A DNA stretch of 64,000 bases from assembly GCF_964059095.1 (NCBI RefSeq), contig NZ_OZ060394.1, forward strand, positions 95,811-159,810, given 5' to 3'. Both the position numbers and the translations under genes were made by a program. This document shows positions 49,421-60,247 of the stretch, piece after piece. Each line of letters starts with the position of its first letter. Position 1 is the first letter of the stretch. The stretch is from Buchnera aphidicola (Chaetosiphella stipae setosa). Lineage in GTDB: Bacteria; Pseudomonadota; Gammaproteobacteria; Enterobacterales; Enterobacteriaceae. The notes under the pieces are model-generated. The model did no database searches and was not told the origin of the DNA. It worked only from the letters and a program-made list of their open reading frames with translations.

Positions 49421-50629
49421 ATGCTAGAAAAATTAATTTTAGTTTTAAATTGCGGTAGTTCTTCTGTAAAATTTGCAATCTTAAATCCATTAACTAAAAA
49501 AAAATATGTTTTTGGAAATGTTGAGTGTTTATTTTTAAAAGATACAAGAGTTAATATAACTATAAATTCTAAAATTTATCAAAAAAAATTACCAAATTAT
49601 ACTGATCATTTTCATGCTTTAAGTTTTGTTTTTCGTTTTTTGAAAAAAAATTGTTTTAAATATTATGAAAAAATTTATGGAATTGGTCATAGAATAGTTC
49701 ATGGAGGAGATCAAATTAATTGTTCTATAAAAATTAATAAAAATGTATTAGAAATTATTCGAAATTCATCAATTTTTGCACCGTTACATAATCCAGCAAA
49801 TTTAATTGGGATTGATATTTCATATAAATTTTTTCCGTATTTAAAAAATAAAAATGTTGCTGTTTTTGATACTTCTTTTCATACTTCTCTTCCGAAACGT
49901 TCTTATTTATATGCAATTCCGTATGAATTTTATAAAAAATATAAAATTCGACGTTATGGAGCACATGGAATTAGTTATAGTTATATAATGTTAAAAATAG
50001 AAAAAATTTTAAAAAAATCCAGAAAAGAATTAAATATTATTTGTTGTCATTTAGGAAACGGATCTTCTATCACTGCTATTAAAAATGGTAATTCAATTGA
50101 TACTTCTATGGGTTTAACTCCATTAGAGGGTTTAGTGATGGGAACTAGAAGTGGAGATTTAGATCCAGCAATAATATTTTTTATGTATAATAAATTAGGT
50201 TTAAAAATAAAAAAAATAGAAAATATTTTAACAAAAAAATCAGGTTTATTAGGAATAAATAATAAAAATAGTGATTGTCGTTATTTAGAAAAAAATTATT
50301 ATAATAGTCAAAAAGCTAAATTATCTATAGATATTTTTTGTCATCGATTAGCTAAATATATTAGTGGGTATAGTAGTTTGATGAATGGGAAATTAGATGC
50401 AATTGTTTTTACAGGAGGTATTGGAGAAAATTCTTTCTTTATAAGAAAAAAAGTAATTTCAAAATTAAGTTTATTAGGATTTCATATAGATGAACATTTA
50501 AATTATACTGTTAAAGAAAATAAAAATTATTTTATTAATAAAAAAAATTCTCGTTTTATATTAGTTATTCCAACCAAGGAAGAATTATTTATCGCTTTAG
50601 AAACTCAAAAATTAATAGATAATAAATAA
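49421..50629 (+). CDS. ackA: Acetate kinase
   Basis: Converts acetyl phosphate and ADP to acetate and ATP. 402 residues (E. coli 400). Motifs: VLNCGSSSVKF at the start, GHRIVHGGDQ, FAPLHNPANLIGI, VAVFDTSFHTSLP, RRYGAHGISY, CCHLGNGSSITAI, DTSMGLTPLEGLVMGTRSGD and FTGGIGENS. With pta 48 bases downstream it forms the acetate overflow pathway, giving ATP from acetyl-CoA. Confidence 0.97.
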   Translation: MLEKLILVLNCGSSSVKFAILNPLTKKKYVFGNVECLFLKDTRVNITINSKIYQKKLPNYTDHFHALSFVFRFLKKNCFKYYEKIYGIGHRIVHGGDQINCSIKINKNVLEIIRNSSIFAPLHNPANLIGIDISYKFFPYLKNKNVAVFDTSFHTSLPKRSYLYAIPYEFYKKYKIRRYGAHGISYSYIMLKIEKILKKSRKELNIICCHLGNGSSITAIKNGNSIDTSMGLTPLEGLVMGTRSGDLDPAIIFFMYNKLGLKIKKIENILTKKSGLLGINNKNSDCRYLEKNYYNSQKAKLSIDIFCHRLAKYISGYSSLMNGKLDAIVFTGGIGENSFFIRKKVISKLSLLGFHIDEHLNYTVKENKNYFINKKNSRFILVIPTKEELFIALETQKLIDNK

Positions 50630-50677
50630 ATTTTAAAAAATTTTTTAATAAATTATTTTAATTGTGAAGGTAATTTT

Positions 50678-52795
50678 ATGACACGTAATATTATATTTAT
50701 TCCAATAGGTAGAAATAAAGAAATTACTTCTGCAATTTTATCTTATGCGAGCATTTTAAAAAAGAAGAATATTTCTTTCGGTTTTTTTAGTCCTTTTAGA
50801 AAAAAAAATATAAAAGATACATCTTATTATTTAAAAAAATTTTATAAGACTTGTCAAGTCATGAAAGCTTCTTATATGAATGATTATACTTCGTTATTAA
50901 ATCAAGAACAATATGTTAAATTTTTAGAAAATATTTTACATTTTGATTTAAAAAAAAATAAAGAAGAAATTTTTTTAATAGAAGGATTTTCATGTAATGA
51001 AGATATTTCTATAAATTTTTTTAATCAATTAAATTTAGATATTTCAAATATTTTAAATGCAGAAATTATTTTTGTTTGTACTTTACAAGGAAATTTTATT
51101 AAAGATTTTTTATATAAAAATTATTTAATGAATAATTTTTTTTTAAAGAATGATTCTTCTAGAAATTTAGGAATTATTATTAATGTTGTAGATAATTTTT
51201 TTTTAGAAAAATATCAAGATTTTCAAAAATATTTTTTACAAGAGAAAAAAAAAATATTTCAGAAATCTTTTTCAAAAAATGTTTTTCTACAGTATAAAGA
51301 AAATTCTATTTTAGGAGTAGTATCTTTAGGTAAAAAAAATCTTTATATTAGTCAAAAAATTTTATTAAAAGAATTATATGTTAAAAAAAAGTATTTACAG
51401 AATACAAAAGATTTATTAATAAATTTAATTTTATTATATAAAAATGGTGATCCGGATATAGAGAAATTTTTAAATAGAAACACTTTATTGATTATTTATT
51501 CTTCTGATTTTTCTTCTTTAAAAAGTTTTTCATATTTTTTTCAGAAAAATAATATTGTTTTTTCTATATTGGTTATTCAAAATGATCAATCTGATATTTT
51601 AAAAAGTGAGTTATATTTAAATTTTAAGAGTTTTGGAATTTCTATTTTTTTTACACACATTAATAGTTTTGAAATTTTTTGTTCCTTAAATAAAATAAAT
51701 TTTTTTCGTGAAAAAATTTTTAGAGAAAAGCGTAAGAAAGTGATGTTTTCTGTTCTTTCTGATGTTATTTTTTCAACATTAAGAAATAAGGGAATGAACA
51801 AAAATATTTCTTCTTATAATTTTTTATATCAATTAAAAAATAATTCAAAGAAATTGAAACGAACAATTATTTTACCTGAAGGAGAAAATAAGAAAATTAT
51901 TCAAGCTGCATATTTATGCTACAAATTAAATATTTGTAATTGTGTTTTATTTGGAAATCCTTCTCTTATTTATATGAGAGCTAAAGAATTAAATTTAATT
52001 TTACCTCAGGAAATAAAAGTTTATAATCCTCAGTTATTAATAAATGATTATATTAGTTTTTTTAGTAAAATTTATAAAAATTTTGATTTAAATGAATGTA
52101 AAAAAATTTTGAAAAAAAATAATATCATAATATCTATGATACTTTTGAAAAATTTTTCTAAATATCATGGATTAGTTGCAGGAATTGAAAATACTACTGC
52201 TGATATTATTCGTCCTGCATTAAAAATAATTAGGATGAAAAAAAATACAAAATTAATTTCATCCATATTTTTTATGTTGTTTGATAAAAAAGTTTTTGTA
52301 TACGGAGATTGCGCGATTAATCCTAATCCTAGCGCTTTAGATTTATCTGAAATTGCTATACAATCTGCTGATTCTGCAAAATTATTTGGAATTATTCCAA
52401 AAATTGCTATGTTATCATATTCTACAAATAATTCTGGAACAGGGAAAATGGTAGATAAAGTTAAAATTGCTACTGATTTAGTACGAAATCAAAGACCTGA
52501 TTTAATTATAGAAGGACCAATACAATATGATTCTGCTACAGATTCTAGTGTTGCAAGAATTAAGTGCCCTGATTCAAAAATCTTTGGAGAAGCAAATGTT
52601 TTTATTTTTCCAGATTTAAATAGTGGAAATATTACTTATAAAGCAGTACAAAGATCTTGTTCTATAATTTCTGTAGGTCCAATTATACAAGGTTTAAGTA
52701 AGCCAGTAAATGATCTTTCAAGAGGTGCAACTATTCAAGATATTGTATATACTATTGCAGTGACATCTATTCAAGCATTTAAAAAAAATTTTTAA
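50678..52795 (+). CDS. pta: Phosphate acetyltransferase
   Basis: Interconverts acetyl-CoA and acetyl phosphate. 705 residues (E. coli 714), long enterobacterial form. The N-terminal DRTGG/P-loop-like regulatory part (1-370) is strongly diverged, though the FIPIGRN start and LIEGF remain. The catalytic C-terminal domain (about 390-705) is well conserved: RTIILPEGENKKI, VAGIENTTADIIRPAL, GDCAINPNPSALDLSEIAIQ, NSGTGKMVDKVKIATDLV, DLIIEGPIQYDSATDSSVA and LSRGATIQDIVYTIAVT. Only 18 bases separate its stop from that of the convergent yfaE. Confidence 0.96.
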   Translation: MTRNIIFIPIGRNKEITSAILSYASILKKKNISFGFFSPFRKKNIKDTSYYLKKFYKTCQVMKASYMNDYTSLLNQEQYVKFLENILHFDLKKNKEEIFLIEGFSCNEDISINFFNQLNLDISNILNAEIIFVCTLQGNFIKDFLYKNYLMNNFFLKNDSSRNLGIIINVVDNFFLEKYQDFQKYFLQEKKKIFQKSFSKNVFLQYKENSILGVVSLGKKNLYISQKILLKELYVKKKYLQNTKDLLINLILLYKNGDPDIEKFLNRNTLLIIYSSDFSSLKSFSYFFQKNNIVFSILVIQNDQSDILKSELYLNFKSFGISIFFTHINSFEIFCSLNKINFFREKIFREKRKKVMFSVLSDVIFSTLRNKGMNKNISSYNFLYQLKNNSKKLKRTIILPEGENKKIIQAAYLCYKLNICNCVLFGNPSLIYMRAKELNLILPQEIKVYNPQLLINDYISFFSKIYKNFDLNECKKILKKNNIIISMILLKNFSKYHGLVAGIENTTADIIRPALKIIRMKKNTKLISSIFFMLFDKKVFVYGDCAINPNPSALDLSEIAIQSADSAKLFGIIPKIAMLSYSTNNSGTGKMVDKVKIATDLVRNQRPDLIIEGPIQYDSATDSSVARIKCPDSKIFGEANVFIFPDLNSGNITYKAVQRSCSIISVGPIIQGLSKPVNDLSRGATIQDIVYTIAVTSIQAFKKNF

Positions 52796-52813
52796 ATATT
52801 ACTTTATAAATTC

Positions 52814-53080
52814 TTATGTATACAATTTTATTGTAATATCATTTGAAATTTTACAACAACATGTCAGAATTTCGTTCTTTTGTAAAGAAGCTAAAGGATT
52901 TTTTTTATAAAATACTCTTCCTTTAAGGAGAATAATTCTACATGTTCCACAGTATCCTTCTTGACATTGATAACAAATATAAATATTATTTTTTATTAAA
53001 ATTTTTAATAAAGATAATTTTTTTTTTTTACATTGTATTTGTATGTTTTTATTATGTATTGTAATAATTTTTTTGTTCAT
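52814..53080 (-). CDS. yfaE: 2Fe-2S ferredoxin YfaE (diferric-tyrosyl cofactor maintenance)
   Basis: Small ferredoxin that supplies electrons to rebuild the diferric-tyrosyl radical of NrdB. 88 residues (E. coli 84). The plant-type cluster motif CYQCQEGYCGTCR gives three cysteines with C-x4-C-x2-C spacing counted from the second Cys, and the fourth lies in ILTCCCK. Two bases separate it from the nrdB stop, the usual nrdA-nrdB-yfaE order, which supports the role. Confidence 0.95.
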   Translation of the reverse strand: MNKKIITIHNKNIQIQCKKKKLSLLKILIKNNIYICYQCQEGYCGTCRIILLKGRVFYKKNPLASLQKNEILTCCCKISNDITIKLYT

Positions 53081-53082
53081 AT

Positions 53083-54210
53083 TTATAATTTAAAATTTTT
53101 AAAGTATTTGTTTGGTATATCGGAATTAATTTGTCCTACTAAATAAGAAGTTGTTTCAACTTCTTGTGGAGCGACTTGAACATTATCTGAGATTAACCAG
53201 GAATTAATCCAAGGAATAGGATTAGAACGAGTTTTAAAAAAAGGTTGAAAGCCAATAGATTTCATTCTAATATTTGTGATATATTCAATATATTGACAAA
53301 TAATTTCTTGATTTAAACCAAGCATTGATCCATCTTTGAAAAGGTATTTTGCCCAGTTTTTTTCTTGTTCTGCTACGATCAAAAATATTTTATACGCTTT
53401 TTTTTTGTTTTTTATGATTGTTTTATACATTGATTCGTTTTTTCTATGATAAAGAATATTTAATATATGTTGTGTTCCTGTTAGATGTAATGATTCATCT
53501 CTTGCAATTAATTTAATAATTTTTGCATTTCCTTCCATTATTTTTCTTTCAGCAAACGCAAAAGAACAAGCAAAACTTACATAAAATCGAATAGCTTCTA
53601 ATGCGTTTACGCTAATTAAACATAGATATAGTTTTTCTTTTAATTTTTTTAATGTAATTTTTTTTTTTTTATTATTAATAATATGATTACCTTCTCCAAA
53701 TAAATTCCAATAGTATGTTAAATTAATTAATTCATCATAATATTTGGCAATATCTTTCGCTCTACGTGAGATATTTTTGTTATCAATAATATCATTAAAT
53801 ATTAAAGATGGAGAATGAGTAATGTTTCTTATAATATGAGTATATGATCTCGAATGAATAGTTTCTGAAAAAGACCATGTTTGAATCCAGGTTTCGAGTT
53901 CAGGTATAGAAACAATTGGTAAAAATGCAATATTTGGACTTCTTCCTTGAATTGAATCTAAGAGTGTTTGATATTTTAAATTACTTAAAAAAATATGTTT
54001 TTCATTTTTTGATAAATTTTGAAAATCTATTCTATCTTTTGAAAGATCAATTTCTTCTGGTCTCCAAAAAAAGGATAATTGTTTTTCTGTGATTTTTTCA
54101 AAAATAATATATTTTTGTTGATCATATCTAGAAATGTTAACTGATTGACCAAAAAACATTGGTTCTTTTAATTGATTATTTTTTTTTTTTGAGAAAGTAG
54201 TAAATTTCAT
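53083..54210 (-). CDS. nrdB: Ribonucleoside-diphosphate reductase beta subunit (class Ia)
   Basis: Radical-generating subunit of aerobic RNR. 375 residues (E. coli 376). Visible: [26 protein letters not shown], the radical tyrosine in [11 protein letters not shown], iron ligands in ETIHSR and [13 protein letters not shown], and the C-terminal tail (VEVD-type region read here as [17 protein letters not shown]) that docks on NrdA. Middle gene of nrdA-nrdB-yfaE. Confidence 0.97.
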   Translation of the reverse strand: MKFTTFSKKKNNQLKEPMFFGQSVNISRYDQQKYIIFEKITEKQLSFFWRPEEIDLSKDRIDFQNLSKNEKHIFLSNLKYQTLLDSIQGRSPNIAFLPIVSIPELETWIQTWSFSETIHSRSYTHIIRNITHSPSLIFNDIIDNKNISRRAKDIAKYYDELINLTYYWNLFGEGNHIINNKKKKITLKKLKEKLYLCLISVNALEAIRFYVSFACSFAFAERKIMEGNAKIIKLIARDESLHLTGTQHILNILYHRKNESMYKTIIKNKKKAYKIFLIVAEQEKNWAKYLFKDGSMLGLNQEIICQYIEYITNIRMKSIGFQPFFKTRSNPIPWINSWLISDNVQVAPQEVETTSYLVGQINSDIPNKYFKNFKL

Positions 54211-54234
54211 TTTATAACCTTAAATTTCATAATT

Positions 54235-56517
54235 TTAAATAAAACATATTTCGTTGCAGTTTTGTTTATGATTTTTATCAGAAAATTTATTTTGTAATAT
54301 TTTTGTTTCATCTTTGGTGTTTTGATAATATAAAGTTTTTAATCCATATTTATAAGCAATTAATAAATCTTGTATAAGTATTTTAATTGGTATTTTTTCG
54401 TTTTTAAATTTTTTTGGATCATAATTTGTGTTTGCGGAAATAGATTGATCAATAAATTTTTGCATAATTCCACATAAATGTAGATATCCTGTATTATTTG
54501 GAATATTCCAAAGAAGTTCATAATTTGATTTTAATTTTTCATATTCTGGAACTACTTGTTTGAGTATTCCATCTTTTGATGCTTTAACAGTAATATATCC
54601 TCTTGGTGGTTCAATTCCATTTGTTGCATTAGAAATTTGAGAAGAAGTTTCTGATGGCATTAATGCAGATAAAGCAGAATTTCTTAATCCGTATTTTTTT
54701 ATTTTGTTTCTTAATTTTTCCCAATTTAAATGTAGTTTTTCGTCACATATAGTATCAATATCTTTTTTATATGTATCTATTGGTAGAATTCCTTGAAAAT
54801 AGTTTGTATCTTGAAAAGATTTACATGGTCCTTTTTCTTTAGATAAATTACATGATGCTATTAAAAGATAATATTGTATTGCTTCAAATGTTTTGTGAGT
54901 GATTTTATTTGCACTTCCATCAGAATAACGTACTTTATTTTTAGCTAGATAATATGCAAAATTGATAACACCTATACCTAATGATCTTCGATTTTGAGCA
55001 CTTTTTTTTGCTGCGTAAATTGGATATTTTTGATAATCTAATATTTCATCAAGTGCACGTACAATTAGATCTGCGATTTTTTTTATTTCTTGTATTTTTT
55101 TTATTTTTCCAAGGTTAATTGCAGACAATGTACAAAGTGCAATTTCTCCTTTTTTATCATGAAGATCATTGAGTGGTTTTGTTGGTAATGTAATTTCTAG
55201 GCATAAATTTGATTGTTTAATTGGAGCTTTTTTAGGATTAAATGCACTATGAGTATTACAATGATCTACATTTTGTATATATATTCTTCCAGTCGATGTT
55301 CTTTCTTTTAGAATCAATGAAAATAAATCTAATGCGTTAATTTTTTTTTGACGAATTTTTTTATTTTTTTCATATTTTAAATATAATTTTTTAAATTTTA
55401 TTTGATCTGAAAAAAAATATTTATATAAATGAGGAACATCAGATGGACTAAATAATGTAATTTGTTTTCCTAGAATCATTCTTTTATACATCAATTTATT
55501 TATTTGTACTGCATAATCCATATGTCTAATTCTATTTTCTTCAATTCCTCTATTATTTTTTAAAACAATTAAATTTTCTACTTCTAAATGCCATATTGGA
55601 TAAAATAAGGTTGCGGATCCTCCTCTAACACCTCCTTGAGAACATGATTTTACAGCTGTTTGAAAGTGTTTATAAAAAGGTATACAACCTGTATGAAATG
55701 CTTCTCCATTTCTTATAGGGCTTCCTAAAGCTCTTATCTTTCCTCCGTTAATTCCAATTCCAGCACGTTTTGAAACGTATTTTATTATTGAATTTGATGT
55801 AGCATTAATTGAATCTAAACTATCATCACATTCAATTAGAACGCATGAACTAAATTGACGATTGGGAGTTCTAACTCCAGCCATAATAGGAGTCGGTAAT
55901 GAAATTTCAAAATTTGAAATAGAATCATAAAATTTTTTTATATATTTTAGTCTATTTTTTTTAGGATAATTTGAGAATATACACATTGAAATTAGAATAT
56001 ATAGAAATTGTCCTGTTTCATAAATTTTTCCTGTCACTCTATTTTTTATTAAGTATTTTCCTTCCATTTGTTTAATAGCTGCATATGAAAAATTCATATC
56101 TCTTTTATGTTTAATAAAAGTATTTATTGTATGAATTTCAGTTTTAGAATATTTTTCAAGTATTTTTTTATCATATTTTTTTTTTTTTACCATTCTTTTT
56201 ATAAACTGATATAATTTAGGAGGATGAAATTGACCATATGCTTGTTTTCGTAAATGAAAAACTACCAATCTTGCTGATAAATATTGATAATCTGAATTTT
56301 CTTTTGAAATTAAATCAGCTGCAGATTTAATTATTGTTTCATGGATATTAATTGTTTTAATTCCATTATAGAATTGTATTCTAGATTTAAGTTCAATTTG
56401 TGAAATAGAAATTTTTTTTAATCCTTTAGATGCCCAATTTAATACTTTATGAATTTTTTCTAAATTAATCAGTTCTTTTTTTCCATTTCTTTTTATAACA
56501 TATAAATTTTGTTTCAC
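54235..56517 (-). CDS. nrdA: Ribonucleoside-diphosphate reductase alpha subunit (class Ia)
   Basis: Catalytic subunit that reduces all four NDPs. 760 residues (E. coli 761). ATP cone at the N-terminus (YVIKRNGKKELINLEKIHKVL), then active-site cysteines in FSSCVLIECDDSLDSI, SNLCLEITLP (radical Cys) and EIALCTLSAINLG, and the conserved AYYLAKN and MPSETSSQISNATNGIEPPRG blocks. The C-terminal shuttle cysteines are present (NCNEICFI) but spaced with three residues between them, against four in E. coli. Lies between gyrA and nrdB. Confidence 0.97.
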   Translation of the reverse strand: MKQNLYVIKRNGKKELINLEKIHKVLNWASKGLKKISISQIELKSRIQFYNGIKTINIHETIIKSAADLISKENSDYQYLSARLVVFHLRKQAYGQFHPPKLYQFIKRMVKKKKYDKKILEKYSKTEIHTINTFIKHKRDMNFSYAAIKQMEGKYLIKNRVTGKIYETGQFLYILISMCIFSNYPKKNRLKYIKKFYDSISNFEISLPTPIMAGVRTPNRQFSSCVLIECDDSLDSINATSNSIIKYVSKRAGIGINGGKIRALGSPIRNGEAFHTGCIPFYKHFQTAVKSCSQGGVRGGSATLFYPIWHLEVENLIVLKNNRGIEENRIRHMDYAVQINKLMYKRMILGKQITLFSPSDVPHLYKYFFSDQIKFKKLYLKYEKNKKIRQKKINALDLFSLILKERTSTGRIYIQNVDHCNTHSAFNPKKAPIKQSNLCLEITLPTKPLNDLHDKKGEIALCTLSAINLGKIKKIQEIKKIADLIVRALDEILDYQKYPIYAAKKSAQNRRSLGIGVINFAYYLAKNKVRYSDGSANKITHKTFEAIQYYLLIASCNLSKEKGPCKSFQDTNYFQGILPIDTYKKDIDTICDEKLHLNWEKLRNKIKKYGLRNSALSALMPSETSSQISNATNGIEPPRGYITVKASKDGILKQVVPEYEKLKSNYELLWNIPNNTGYLHLCGIMQKFIDQSISANTNYDPKKFKNEKIPIKILIQDLLIAYKYGLKTLYYQNTKDETKILQNKFSDKNHKQNCNEICFI

Positions 56518-56589
56518 TTTTATTACCTGTTAAAAATTTTTTTATTACATATTATTAGTATTTTAAATTTTATTTTTTAAATCAATTGT

Positions 56590-59085
56590 TTATATAAGTT
56601 TTTCTTGTATTTTTTGTAAACCAACTACTTTTTCTTTTTTGAACATTCTGATTAAAATAACTCCTTGCGTATTACGTTTTAAAATATTTATTTCTGATAC
56701 TCTTGTTCTTACAAGTTTGCCAGCATTTGTAATAATTATTATTTGGTTATTTTCTTGTACTTGAATTGCTTTGACAACGGATTTGTTTTTTTTAGTAATT
56801 TTTATAGATATTACTCCTTTTGTTAATCTAGATTTAATTGGAAATTCTTTAATGTTTGTTCTTTTACCATATCCTTTTTTTGTAATAACTAGAATTTCTC
56901 CTTTTTTTTTAGGAATTATTAAAGAAACTACTTTATCTTTTTTGTCTATTTTGATTCCTTTTACTCCAGTAGCATTTCTTCCCATTGATCTTACATATTT
57001 TTCTGAAAATTGTACCACTTTTCCTTTAGAAGTAAATAACATAATATTATCACTTCCACTAGTTAATGAAACTCCTATTAATTCATCATTTTTTTTTAAA
57101 TTTAATGCAATAATCCCTTTATTTCTAGGATTTTGGAATTTTTTTAAAGCTGTTTTTTTAACAATTCCTAATGATGTAGCCATAAATATATTTTTTTTTT
57201 TTTTATATTTTTTTAGTGGTAAAATAGCAGTTATTCTTTCTTTTTTATTTAATGGTAATAAATTAACTATAGGTTTTCCTCTAGAATGACGATTTGATTC
57301 TGGAAGTTGATACACTTTCATCCAATATATTATTCCTTTACTAGAAAAACATAGTATTGTATCATGCGTATTTGCTATAACAAGGTTTTCAATATAATCT
57401 TTTGCTTTCATTTTAGCGGCATATTTTCCTTTTCCTCCTCTTTTTTGTGCTTCATATTCATTAATTGGTTGATATTTTACGTATCCTGCATGTGATAATG
57501 TGACTACGACATTTTTAGAAGTAATCATATCTTGTATTTTGATATTTGATGTTTTTTTTTTTATCTCAGTTCTTCTAGGATCTCCAAAATTTTTTTTAAT
57601 GTTTTTTAGTTCTTCTTTAATAACTTTTAGCATATTTTTTTCATGATTTAATATTTTTTTTAAATAAGAAATTTTTTTTTTGATATTTTTATATTGTGAG
57701 AAAATTTTTTCGCATTCTAAATGAGTTAATTTGTTTAATCTTGTATTTAGTATTTTATTAACTTGGATAATATTAAAAACATATGTTTTAATATTTGTAT
57801 ATTTTTTTTTTATTAACTTTTTTGTAAAAGAATTAATTTTCCATTTTTTTGATAATAGAAGTTTTTTTGCTATTTCAGTATTTTTGGATTTTTTTATATA
57901 TTTAATAATCAAATCTACGTTATTTAATGCAATTGCTAAACCTTCTAATAAGAAAATTTTTTTTTTATATTTTTTATAATTAAACAAACATCTACGCGTT
58001 ACAATTTCTTTTCTATGCATAATGAAAGATTTTAATATATCTTTTAAATTCATTAATTTTGGCTGACCTTGATCTAGAGCTACCATATTAATTCCAAAAG
58101 ATGTTTGTAATCCTGTTAAAGAGTATAATTTATTTAAAATAATTTCAGAAATAGATTCTTTTTTAATTTCAATAACAATTCTCATTCCATCTTTATCGCT
58201 TTCATCTCTTAAAGCAGAGATTCCTTCAATTTTTTTTTCTTTTACAAGAAGAGCAATTTTTTCAATTAAACGAGATTTATTTGTTTGATAAGGTAGTTGA
58301 TATATTATTATTGATTGTTTTTTTGTCTTTATATTTTTTTCAATTTTTATTCTAGCTCGAATGTATATTTTACCTTTTCCTGTTTTATATGCTTTTTTTA
58401 TTCCTTCTTTTCCGTTAATTATTCCATATGTTGGAAAATCAGGCCCAGGAAGATATTTCATTAGTTTTTTTAAACTAATTTCTGGATTTTTTATATATTG
58501 TAAACAGGCATTAATTGTTTCACATAGGTTATGTGGTGGTATGTTTGTAGCCATTCCTACAGCTATTCCAGATGACCCGTTAATTAATAGATTAGGAATT
58601 TCTGCAGGTAGGATTTCTGGAATTTTTTCTGATCCATCATAATTTTTTGTAAATTTTACAGTTTTTTTATCTAAATCATTTAAAAGAGTATGTGTTATTT
58701 TTGACATTCTAATTTCAGTATATCTCATGGCTGCAGGAGAATCTCCATCAATAGATCCAAAATTTCCTTGACCATCAATGAGAATATATCTCAAAGAAAA
58801 AAATTGCGCCATTCTCACAATAGAATCATATACAGCTGTATCTCCATGTGGATGATATTTTCCAATGACATCACCGACTATACGTGCAGATTTTTTATAT
58901 GGTTTGTTCCAGGTGTTTTTTAAGATATACATAGCAAAAAGTATTCTTCTATGTACTGGTTTTAATCCATCTCTTACATCAGGTAATGCTCTACCAATAA
59001 TTACAGACATTGCATAATCTAAATAAGAATTTTTTAATTCTTTTTCAATTTCTACATTTATTATTTCTTTAGCAAATTTTGTCAT
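56590..59085 (-). CDS. gyrA: DNA gyrase subunit A
   Basis: Breakage-reunion subunit of gyrase. 831 residues (E. coli 875; the loss is in the C-terminal acidic tail, as commonly seen in Buchnera). Catalytic Tyr in [13 protein letters not shown]. In the quinolone-resistance region [10 protein letters not shown] carries Thr where E. coli has Ser83. The C-terminal DNA-wrapping domain keeps the GyrA box [10 protein letters not shown] and several beta-pinwheel repeats. A TATAAT lies on the minus strand at 59141-59136, about 50 bases upstream, with a weak -35. Confidence 0.97.
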   Translation of the reverse strand: MTKFAKEIINVEIEKELKNSYLDYAMSVIIGRALPDVRDGLKPVHRRILFAMYILKNTWNKPYKKSARIVGDVIGKYHPHGDTAVYDSIVRMAQFFSLRYILIDGQGNFGSIDGDSPAAMRYTEIRMSKITHTLLNDLDKKTVKFTKNYDGSEKIPEILPAEIPNLLINGSSGIAVGMATNIPPHNLCETINACLQYIKNPEISLKKLMKYLPGPDFPTYGIINGKEGIKKAYKTGKGKIYIRARIKIEKNIKTKKQSIIIYQLPYQTNKSRLIEKIALLVKEKKIEGISALRDESDKDGMRIVIEIKKESISEIILNKLYSLTGLQTSFGINMVALDQGQPKLMNLKDILKSFIMHRKEIVTRRCLFNYKKYKKKIFLLEGLAIALNNVDLIIKYIKKSKNTEIAKKLLLSKKWKINSFTKKLIKKKYTNIKTYVFNIIQVNKILNTRLNKLTHLECEKIFSQYKNIKKKISYLKKILNHEKNMLKVIKEELKNIKKNFGDPRRTEIKKKTSNIKIQDMITSKNVVVTLSHAGYVKYQPINEYEAQKRGGKGKYAAKMKAKDYIENLVIANTHDTILCFSSKGIIYWMKVYQLPESNRHSRGKPIVNLLPLNKKERITAILPLKKYKKKKNIFMATSLGIVKKTALKKFQNPRNKGIIALNLKKNDELIGVSLTSGSDNIMLFTSKGKVVQFSEKYVRSMGRNATGVKGIKIDKKDKVVSLIIPKKKGEILVITKKGYGKRTNIKEFPIKSRLTKGVISIKITKKNKSVVKAIQVQENNQIIIITNAGKLVRTRVSEINILKRNTQGVILIRMFKKEKVVGLQKIQEKLI

Positions 59086-59338
59086 TAAATTTTTTCTCTT
59101 TATTTTTATTTTTATAGTTCTTATTTTAATTTTTAATTATAACATAATGCTATAATTCCTTGAATCTTAGCGAAATATAATTTTTTATTAAGTATTTTAT
59201 ATGAATATATGTAAAATAGAGTTTTACTATTATTTTAATTTATTTTAAAATATTTATTATATTTAATAAAAAATTAATTTTACTAAATAAGAAAATATTT
59301 TTTAATAGTATTTTATACGTTAATTATTAAAGGATAAT

Positions 59339-60115
59339 ATGGATAAGAAAGAAAAAAAATTAGTTGAAGAATTGTTTTTTCGTCTTAAAAAAGCTGAAGA
59401 AAAATCTTCTGTTAGAGATAAAGATGCAGAAAAATTTATTAATGATTGCTATGAAAAGCAAAAAAATTCTGTATATTACATGATTCAAACAATTTTAGTT
59501 CAAGAAGTTGCTATAAAAAAATTAAATCAAATTATTGATGAATTACAAAAAAAAATACACAAAAATTCTCATTCCACTTCTAAAAAAACTTTTTTATCTG
59601 GATTACTTGATAAATATCTTTCATCTGAAAAAAATGGAGAAAAATTTTTTAAAAATAATAATCAAGGAAATGCATCTTATCATATGCATAGAAATCATCC
59701 TGATACGTCCGTTCCAATAAATAATAATTCTATTTCTTCTGAAAATAGTTTTCTTGGAAATGCTTTGCAAACAGCAGCAGGAGTAGCAGGAGGGATGGTT
59801 GCTGGAAATATGTTAATGAATTTATTTAGCCATCATCGACCAGATGAAGAAATTTTACATATTGCACATGAAAATTATTTTCCATCTGAAGAATCTCAAG
59901 AAATTAATAATAATATATATGTAGACAATATAGAGAGCTCTGAACCTTTTGAAAATCATTTAAATAATTTTCAAGAGAATCAAGTAGAGAATGATGATTC
60001 TTTTTTAAATGATCATAGTTTAAATAATGAGAAGAATTTTTTTGAAAATGATGATCATCAAGAAAGAAACAATGAAAATTTTTTAGATGATGATTTAGAG
60101 GATGATAATTTTTAG
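59339..60115 (+). CDS. DUF2076 family protein, function unknown
   Basis: 258 residues; matches the DUF2076/COG3416 pattern as I remember it: an N-terminal helical domain (KKLVEELFFRLKKAE, DKDAEKFIND, YYMIQTILVQEVAIKKLN) to about residue 72, a central glycine/alanine-rich segment (138-163, LGNALQTAAGVAGGMVAGN) and a C-terminal tail (about 165-258) rich in Asp, Glu and Asn that ends LDDDLEDDNF. The central segment resembles glycine-zipper stretches that insert in or associate with membranes. A good AAAGGA ribosome site precedes the ATG. No enzyme motif or signal peptide is visible. It stands alone, divergent from gyrA. Confidence 0.85.
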   Translation: MDKKEKKLVEELFFRLKKAEEKSSVRDKDAEKFINDCYEKQKNSVYYMIQTILVQEVAIKKLNQIIDELQKKIHKNSHSTSKKTFLSGLLDKYLSSEKNGEKFFKNNNQGNASYHMHRNHPDTSVPINNNSISSENSFLGNALQTAAGVAGGMVAGNMLMNLFSHHRPDEEILHIAHENYFPSEESQEINNNIYVDNIESSEPFENHLNNFQENQVENDDSFLNDHSLNNEKNFFENDDHQERNNENFLDDDLEDDNF

Positions 60116-60193
60116 AAAAAAATAATAAATTTGAATTTATATTTTTTTAAAAAAAAATATTTTTAAGAAAAAGATTTATTTATTTTTTTATAT

Positions 60194-60242
60194 TTCGATT
60201 AATCAAATGATGGAAATTATTTTATATATTTGATTAATCGAA
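60194..60242. terminator. Long inverted repeat between the DUF2076 gene and tsaA
   Basis: A 15-bp perfect inverted repeat, TTCGATTAATCAAAT (60194-60208) and ATTTGATTAATCGAA (60228-60242), with a 19-base loop, ends six bases before the stop of the convergent peroxiredoxin gene. T-rich sequence follows on +. Each arm contains the palindrome GATTAATC. Position suggests a bidirectional terminator; the symmetry would also suit a protein-binding site. Confidence 0.6.
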
Positions 60243-60247
60243 TGAAA

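Noticed and set aside
56771-57289. 172-codon plus-strand ORF inside gyrA
   Set aside because: Antisense shadow: hydrophobic product typical of reverse reading of a lysine-rich gene.
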